Below, piece after piece: positions 13,719 to 18,041 of a stretch of DNA of 18,041 nucleotides. The notes beneath the pieces are model-generated. The model saw only the letters and a program-made list of their open reading frames with translations. It made no database searches and was not told the origin of the DNA. This DNA is from Bacteroidales bacterium (lineage in GTDB: Bacteria; Bacteroidota; Bacteroidia; Bacteroidales; UBA12077), in contig DAOVYZ010000009.1 of NCBI GenBank assembly GCA_030635365.1, positions 1 to 18,041 of the forward strand. The letters are read 5' to 3'. Positions within the stretch are counted from its first letter, which is position 1. Every line of letters starts with the position of its first letter. Made by a program: the position numbers and the translations under genes.

Positions 13719-16700
13719 ATGAATTTAGCAGAATATTCACTAAAAAACAGGGTAGTAGTCTACTTTACTCTTTTGCTTGTATTTGTAGGAGGTATCTTCT
13801 CGTATTTTAATATGGGAAAACTTGAGGATTCCGTATTCACAATTAAAACAGCATTGGTTATTACTCAATACTCAGGAGCATCTCCTCACGAGGTTGAGCA
13901 GGAAGTTACGGAGGTTATTGAGCGTGCTGCTCAGGAAATAGATTGTATTAATGAAGTTTACTCCAGTTCTTATGCAGGCTTGTCTGTTGTGCAAATAGAT
14001 TTAGAACAAAAATTGGATGCTGATAAAATGCCTCAGCAATGGGATATATTAAGAAAGAAGATTAAAGATTCTGAGTCAAGTTTACCACCGGGTGTCGAAG
14101 CGCCTGTTATTATTGATGATTTTGGAGATGTTTATGGGATGTTTTATGCAATAACGGGTGATGGCTTTTCATATGAAGAATTAAATGATTATGCCCAATA
14201 TTTAAAGCGTGAACTATTGACAGCAGAGCATGTTGGTAAGATTTCATTGTTTGGGAATAGAACTGAGTGTATTGATATTATTATGAGTGATGCTAAGATA
14301 TCTGAGTTAGGAATTAATCCTGGCATAATTATCGGAGCATTAAACTCTCAGGCTAATATTGCATCTGCAGGAACTATTGAACTATATCAGCGAAATATAA
14401 GAGTAGCCGGTAATACAGCTTTCAAAAGTATTGACGAGATTAGAAACACTCTAATTCAAGTAGGTGAGGAGAAAATGTATTTAAAGGATATCGCTCAGGT
14501 AAATAAATCTTACTTAGAACCTGCTGTTACATTAATGCGTCATAATCAGGTACCTTCAATAGGATTGGCAATTTCTACAGCCAAAGGCGGTGATGTATTA
14601 GTGATGGCTGAGGATTTAGCTAAAAAACTTGAAAAGATAACTCCTGAATTACCAATAGGTATAGAAATGATTTCCATCTATAATCAGGCAAATGAAGTTG
14701 AAAAAGCTAATGATATGTTTATCATTAATCTTATAGCATCTGTTGGTATTGTGATTGTGATTCTATTATTAACAATGGGACTTAGTTCCGGGTTGTTAAT
14801 TGGTAGTGGTTTGATATTTTCAATACTTGGGACACTGGTTGTTATGTATGGTATGGATATTAGTCTGCATAGAACATCTCTTGCTGCAATTATTATTGCT
14901 ATGGGTATGCTTGTAGACAATGCCATTGTTGTAACCGATGGTACTTTAGTTGCATTACAGAAAGGATTGAACAGGCGAAAAGCAATTTTGAACGTTGGAC
15001 AGTCAACTGCTATACCACTGTTAGGAGCAACTGTTATTGCAATTTTAGCTTTTATGCCGGTATTTATGGCACCAAATGCTGCCGGGGAAATTTGCAGGGA
15101 TTTATTCTTAGTTCTTGCTATTTCTCTAGGTTTGAGTTGGGTATTTGCAATGACACAAACACCATTGACTTGTGAGAGATTTTTAAAGATTAATAAAGAG
15201 ATTAAGAATCCTTTTGATGGAAAGGCATATGTAATTTTTAAGTCTTGGTTAGAAACAATATTGAAGTACAGAAAGATATCAATTTGTTGTGTTCTTGGTT
15301 TGTTAGTAGTAGCTGTGTTTGCATTTACAAAAACAAAGAAGGCTTTCTTCATGCCATTAGAAAAACCGTATTTTTTAGTGGATTATTGGTTACCGGAGGG
15401 AAGTAGTCAAAATCAAGTATCTAAGGATTTATCCGAAATTGAGAATTATTTGTTCGAGAATTATTCTGAAATAAATAATATTACAACCAGTTTAAGTCAG
15501 ACACCTCCCAGATATTTAATATGTGCTCACACAGAGAATCAAAATTCTAGTTTTGGACAATTAATGATAGAAACACATTCATGTGATGAGCCTTTGAATA
15601 TAAGAGAAAGTATTAATAAATATTTAAAAGAGAATTATCCTGATGCCAGAGCCATGATTAAAGGCTACGTAGGAGGCCCTCCAATAAAATATAAAGTAGA
15701 AGCTCGTTTCATTGGCCCGGATCCTGAAGTTTTAAGAGGATTAGCCGAGAAAACTAAAGAAATCATGCGCAACGAACCTGCATGTGGTGATATTACAGAT
15801 AACTGGAGAAATAAAGTAATGACATGGAATCCAAAATATTCACCAATTAAGGCTTGTAGAGCTGGTATTACAAGAGCTGATTTGGGTGATGCAATTCTAC
15901 GTTCTACAACTACAGGATTAGGAGTTGGATTATACCGTGAAAACGAGGAGAAGAAACCAATTTTCTTGAAGGTTGACAATCAATCAAAGAATAATATTGA
16001 GAGAATAAAAAACACAGCTGTTTGGTCAGAGAGTAATGCAACATCAGTGCCATTAAAAGAAATAGTTGAAGATATGGAGATTTCTTGGGAGAACAGTGTT
16101 ATTCAACGTTATAACAGACAAAGAGCAATTACTGTTCAATGTGATCCTCTAGATCCGGAAATGACAGGAAGTACTTTGCATGCAAAGGTAAATGATAAAA
16201 TAGAAGCAATTCCTTTACCGGATGGTTATTCAATGATGTGGGATGGTGAATATAAACCTTCATTAGAATCTAATGAGGCAGTAGGCAAATTCTTTCCATT
16301 AGCCATCTTATTGATAATCTTTATAATCGTTATGCTTTTTAATAGCATCAGGCAATCGCTTATAGTAATAGCAATTATTCCATTGTCGGTTATAGGAGTG
16401 GCGATTGGTTTGTTTGTTACCGGTAAAGCTTTTGGCTTTATGGCTATTGTAGGATTTCTTGGACTTATTGGCATGGTACTTAAGAATGCAATTGTTTTGA
16501 TGGATCAGATAGACATAAACTTAAATAAAGAGGGAATGTCACCATATGATGCAATTGTTAATGCTGCTGTTAGCCGTATGCGTCCTGTTATGCTTACTGC
16601 ATTAACAACAATACTTGGTATGTCTCCATTAGTTACAGATCCAATGTATGGCTCTATGGCAGTAACAATAATGTTTGGATTGCTATTCGCAACTGTTCTT

Positions 16701-16766
16701 ACCCTATTGGTGGTACCGTTGTTATATGTTCTTTTTTATAAAGTGAAAATTATTGATCAAAAATAG
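13719..16766 (+). CDS. RND multidrug-type efflux pump (AcrB family)
   Basis: This 1,015-residue inner-membrane pump exports compounds using the proton gradient. TM1 lies at about residues 12-30 (VVYFTLLLVFVGGIFSYF). The first porter region begins QYSGASPHEVEQEVTEVIER. TM4 has AMGMLVDNAIVVTDG, with D400, N401 and D407. The TM10 region has GMVLKNAIVLMDQ with the conserved Lys, and SRMRPVMLTALTTILGMSPL is the usual loop after it. Compared with AcrB (LVDDAIV), the second Asp is Asn, which is also seen in other RND subfamilies. The frame is intact from end to end. It sits between the adaptor (2 bp) and a crotonase-like gene (73-bp gap with RNA hairpins). The substrate is unknown. Confidence 0.93.
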   Translation: MNLAEYSLKNRVVVYFTLLLVFVGGIFSYFNMGKLEDSVFTIKTALVITQYSGASPHEVEQEVTEVIERAAQEIDCINEVYSSSYAGLSVVQIDLEQKLDADKMPQQWDILRKKIKDSESSLPPGVEAPVIIDDFGDVYGMFYAITGDGFSYEELNDYAQYLKRELLTAEHVGKISLFGNRTECIDIIMSDAKISELGINPGIIIGALNSQANIASAGTIELYQRNIRVAGNTAFKSIDEIRNTLIQVGEEKMYLKDIAQVNKSYLEPAVTLMRHNQVPSIGLAISTAKGGDVLVMAEDLAKKLEKITPELPIGIEMISIYNQANEVEKANDMFIINLIASVGIVIVILLLTMGLSSGLLIGSGLIFSILGTLVVMYGMDISLHRTSLAAIIIAMGMLVDNAIVVTDGTLVALQKGLNRRKAILNVGQSTAIPLLGATVIAILAFMPVFMAPNAAGEICRDLFLVLAISLGLSWVFAMTQTPLTCERFLKINKEIKNPFDGKAYVIFKSWLETILKYRKISICCVLGLLVVAVFAFTKTKKAFFMPLEKPYFLVDYWLPEGSSQNQVSKDLSEIENYLFENYSEINNITTSLSQTPPRYLICAHTENQNSSFGQLMIETHSCDEPLNIRESINKYLKENYPDARAMIKGYVGGPPIKYKVEARFIGPDPEVLRGLAEKTKEIMRNEPACGDITDNWRNKVMTWNPKYSPIKACRAGITRADLGDAILRSTTTGLGVGLYRENEEKKPIFLKVDNQSKNNIERIKNTAVWSESNATSVPLKEIVEDMEISWENSVIQRYNRQRAITVQCDPLDPEMTGSTLHAKVNDKIEAIPLPDGYSMMWDGEYKPSLESNEAVGKFFPLAILLIIFIIVMLFNSIRQSLIVIAIIPLSVIGVAIGLFVTGKAFGFMAIVGFLGLIGMVLKNAIVLMDQIDINLNKEGMSPYDAIVNAAVSRMRPVMLTALTTILGMSPLVTDPMYGSMAVTIMFGLLFATVLTLLVVPLLYVLFYKVKIIDQK

Positions 16767-16769
16767 ATG

Positions 16770-16808
16770 AAACATATCCTCCCGATATGTTTATGTGAAG
16801 CTATCGGG
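16770..16808 (+). promoter_or_regulatory. Two mutually exclusive hairpins between pump and crotonase-like genes
   Basis: Hairpin A is AAACATAT (16770-16777) with ATATGTTT (16785-16792). Hairpin B is CCCGATA (16781-16787) with TATCGGG (16802-16808). They compete for 16785-16787 and for the loop of A. No T-run follows, so a simple terminator is unlikely; mRNA processing, differential expression within the operon, or a dispersed CCCGATA/TATCGGG repeat are possible. Confidence 0.45.
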
Positions 16809-16839
16809 TTGGGTATGCCAATGATTAAAGGCTAAAAAA

Positions 16840-17622
16840 ATGAAAGATATAAATAAAAATGATAGGTTTTTAAATGTTGAGTTGCATGACAATACTGTGA
16901 TTCTATATATTAATTATTGTCTGTTTTTAGAGAACAAAACATTTGAATATAAAGATAAAATAATTGAACTCTTTAATAAATTTAATAAAGATGATTCTGT
17001 AAAAGTAGTGGTAATAAGTAATAACCATGCAGATTATTCATTAGATAGTTTCAAACAAATCTGGAATTCATTATTTGAAAGAGAAGATTATGAAGATTCT
17101 ATATTGAGAGTGTTTAGAGTATACGATCAAGTATTATTAAAGATAAAATCTCTAAATAAGGTCGTAATTTCAATGGATTCTGAGTATTTAAACCCTATGC
17201 TTTTCAATTTTGGAATGGCAGCAGATATTAGGATAATAAATAATGATTTCCATATAGATAATGACAATACAAATATGTTAAACATACCAAAAGGAGGTTG
17301 TGTTTATTCTGAATCTTCTATTAAAACATACATTAATCCTGTTAAGTTGCTGTTTTTAACAGATAAATTGTTTTCTCCTGAGTTATTACAAAATAATCTT
17401 GTTGATAAGGTGATTTATAGTAAGGATTTAAAAGATAAAACACTTGCAATAGCAAAAAGGTTTGAAAGTATTGATTATTCAGAGATAGAAGCAGTAAAGG
17501 CTATGATTCCGAGAAGAATGCGAAAGTTAGAATTGACATTGCAAAGTGAGAATGAGTTTTTAATGTCATGTATCAGAAAGAGAAGAAATCAAAAGACTCA
17601 AGAGATACATAGATTTCATTAA
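16840..17622 (+). CDS. Divergent crotonase-fold (enoyl-CoA hydratase-like) protein, probably catalytically altered
   Basis: This 260-residue protein follows the crotonase pattern: DSVKVVVISNNHADYSLDSF (52-71), KVVISMDSEYL (107-117), FGMAADIRIINNDFHID (124-140), LNIPKGG (147-153), VKLLFLTDKLFSPELLQNN (168-186) and LVDKVIYSKDL. The region that in active hydratases reads GGG-x-E-LA is here PMLFNFGMA, so the first catalytic Glu position is Asn (about 123) and the glycines are gone. The second Glu position also aligns to a non-Glu residue (about 143). Hydratase activity is therefore doubtful, though it may bind a CoA-like or other ligand. It lies inside an RND operon, 9 bp before the TolC-like gene. 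Possible roles are a regulator, assembly factor or enzyme acting on the exported compound. Confidence 0.7.
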   Translation: MKDINKNDRFLNVELHDNTVILYINYCLFLENKTFEYKDKIIELFNKFNKDDSVKVVVISNNHADYSLDSFKQIWNSLFEREDYEDSILRVFRVYDQVLLKIKSLNKVVISMDSEYLNPMLFNFGMAADIRIINNDFHIDNDNTNMLNIPKGGCVYSESSIKTYINPVKLLFLTDKLFSPELLQNNLVDKVIYSKDLKDKTLAIAKRFESIDYSEIEAVKAMIPRRMRKLELTLQSENEFLMSCIRKRRNQKTQEIHRFH

Positions 17623-17631
17623 TAATTATAA

Positions 17632-18041
17632 ATGATAAAAAGCAAAATGATGAAAAATATAATTATATCAGGCCTAATACTATTAGGGAGCTATGTTTGT
17701 AATGCACAAATGGAACTCACTCTTGAGCAATGTAAAAATATGGCATTAGAGCATAATCAAACAATCAAATCTGCAGAAGCTGAATTGAGTGCAAGCGATG
17801 CCACATATACATTAAGCAAACGTTCAGTATTACCACAATTTGATCTTAGCGGGAGTTATACTTATCAAAATGATCCTGCGGAGATGAATGTTCCAAGCTT
17901 TGAGTTACCAACCACTGACTTTCAACCCAGTGGTGTATTATATCCTGGAGGAAAATCTCAGCTGGCATATAACAGTTCATATGATGTAACAATGAGTGTA
18001 AGTTTACCGCTATATATGGGAGGAAAATTAAATGAGTATAA
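17632..18041 (+). CDS. TolC-like outer-membrane channel, 3' end missing
   Basis: This is the outer-membrane factor of the second RND operon, with 136 codons visible and the frame open at the window end. A signal peptide covers about residues 1-26 (IIISGLILLGSYVCNAQ). The mature start, MELTLEQCKNMALEHNQTIK, is the classic first helix of outer-membrane factors. It is followed by LPQFDLSGSYTYQ, the first barrel strand, and VSLPLYMGGKLNEY, the start of the second. In-frame ATGs at 17647 and 17650 would also leave a signal peptide; the one at 17632 is 9 bp after the previous stop and is taken as default. It completes the adaptor, pump and channel set of this operon. Confidence 0.88.
   Translation, partial: MIKSKMMKNIIISGLILLGSYVCNAQMELTLEQCKNMALEHNQTIKSAEAELSASDATYTLSKRSVLPQFDLSGSYTYQNDPAEMNVPSFELPTTDFQPSGVLYPGGKSQLAYNSSYDVTMSVSLPLYMGGKLNEY

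Noticed and set aside
14684..15352. Long open frame on the minus strand, 222 codons, inside the second RND pump gene
   Set aside because: It is antisense to a well-supported pump gene, has a biased composition mirroring it, and shows no domain pattern.

Overview
The window is AT-rich DNA from a member of the Bacteroidota. The signs are Bacteroidota-type promoter elements (TAnnTTTG -7 boxes, one paired with a -33 TTG at 19 bp), mostly A-rich leaders without Shine-Dalgarno sequences, an RprX/RprY-like two-component pair, and the style of the efflux and VTC/DUF4956/CotH genes. A genus cannot be fixed from the sequence alone. Marine or anaerobic Bacteroidia are a reasonable guess. There are no rRNA or tRNA genes and no CRISPR array.

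Region 1 (1-5530, plus strand) is a heavy-metal RND efflux operon of the CzcCBA/CusCBA type: the end of a membrane-fusion adaptor with a His-rich tail, the inner-membrane pump, and an outer-membrane TolC-like channel. The pump gene is interrupted by one in-frame TAA at 1970-1972 and is otherwise intact over 1,031 codons. A near-perfect palindrome follows the operon and probably terminates it.

Region 2 (5531-8177, minus strand) holds a small ribbon-helix-helix-like protein gene, overlapped at its start by a 31-codon signal-peptide micro-ORF. Next is a 151-bp MITE-like element with terminal inverted repeats and a perfect 8-bp target duplication. Then comes an OmpR-family response regulator with its membrane histidine kinase, which has five cysteines in its predicted periplasmic part.

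Region 3 (8178-8700) is a divergent control region between the kinase and a small secreted Cys/Lys-rich protein. It carries five TTAAC-like pentamers spaced 11, 10, 11 and 10 bp apart, between two opposed -7 elements. This is the layout expected for an OmpR/PhoB-type regulator driving both sides. A plausible reading is an envelope metal or redox stress circuit next to a metal pump, but the signal is inferred.

Region 4 (8701-11763, plus strand) is a compact three-gene operon: a VTC-domain protein, a DUF4956 membrane protein and an exported CotH-like kinase-fold protein. This grouping recurs in bacteria and is poorly understood. A 415-bp non-coding stretch follows, holding a possible terminator and the best promoter in the window.

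Region 5 (11764-18041, plus strand) is a TetR-controlled drug-type RND operon: TetR regulator, lipoprotein adaptor, AcrB-like pump, a divergent crotonase-fold protein that appears to have lost both catalytic glutamates, and the start of a TolC-like channel that runs off the window. The crotonase-like gene inside an efflux operon, the phased operator array and the interrupted metal pump are the most unusual features.
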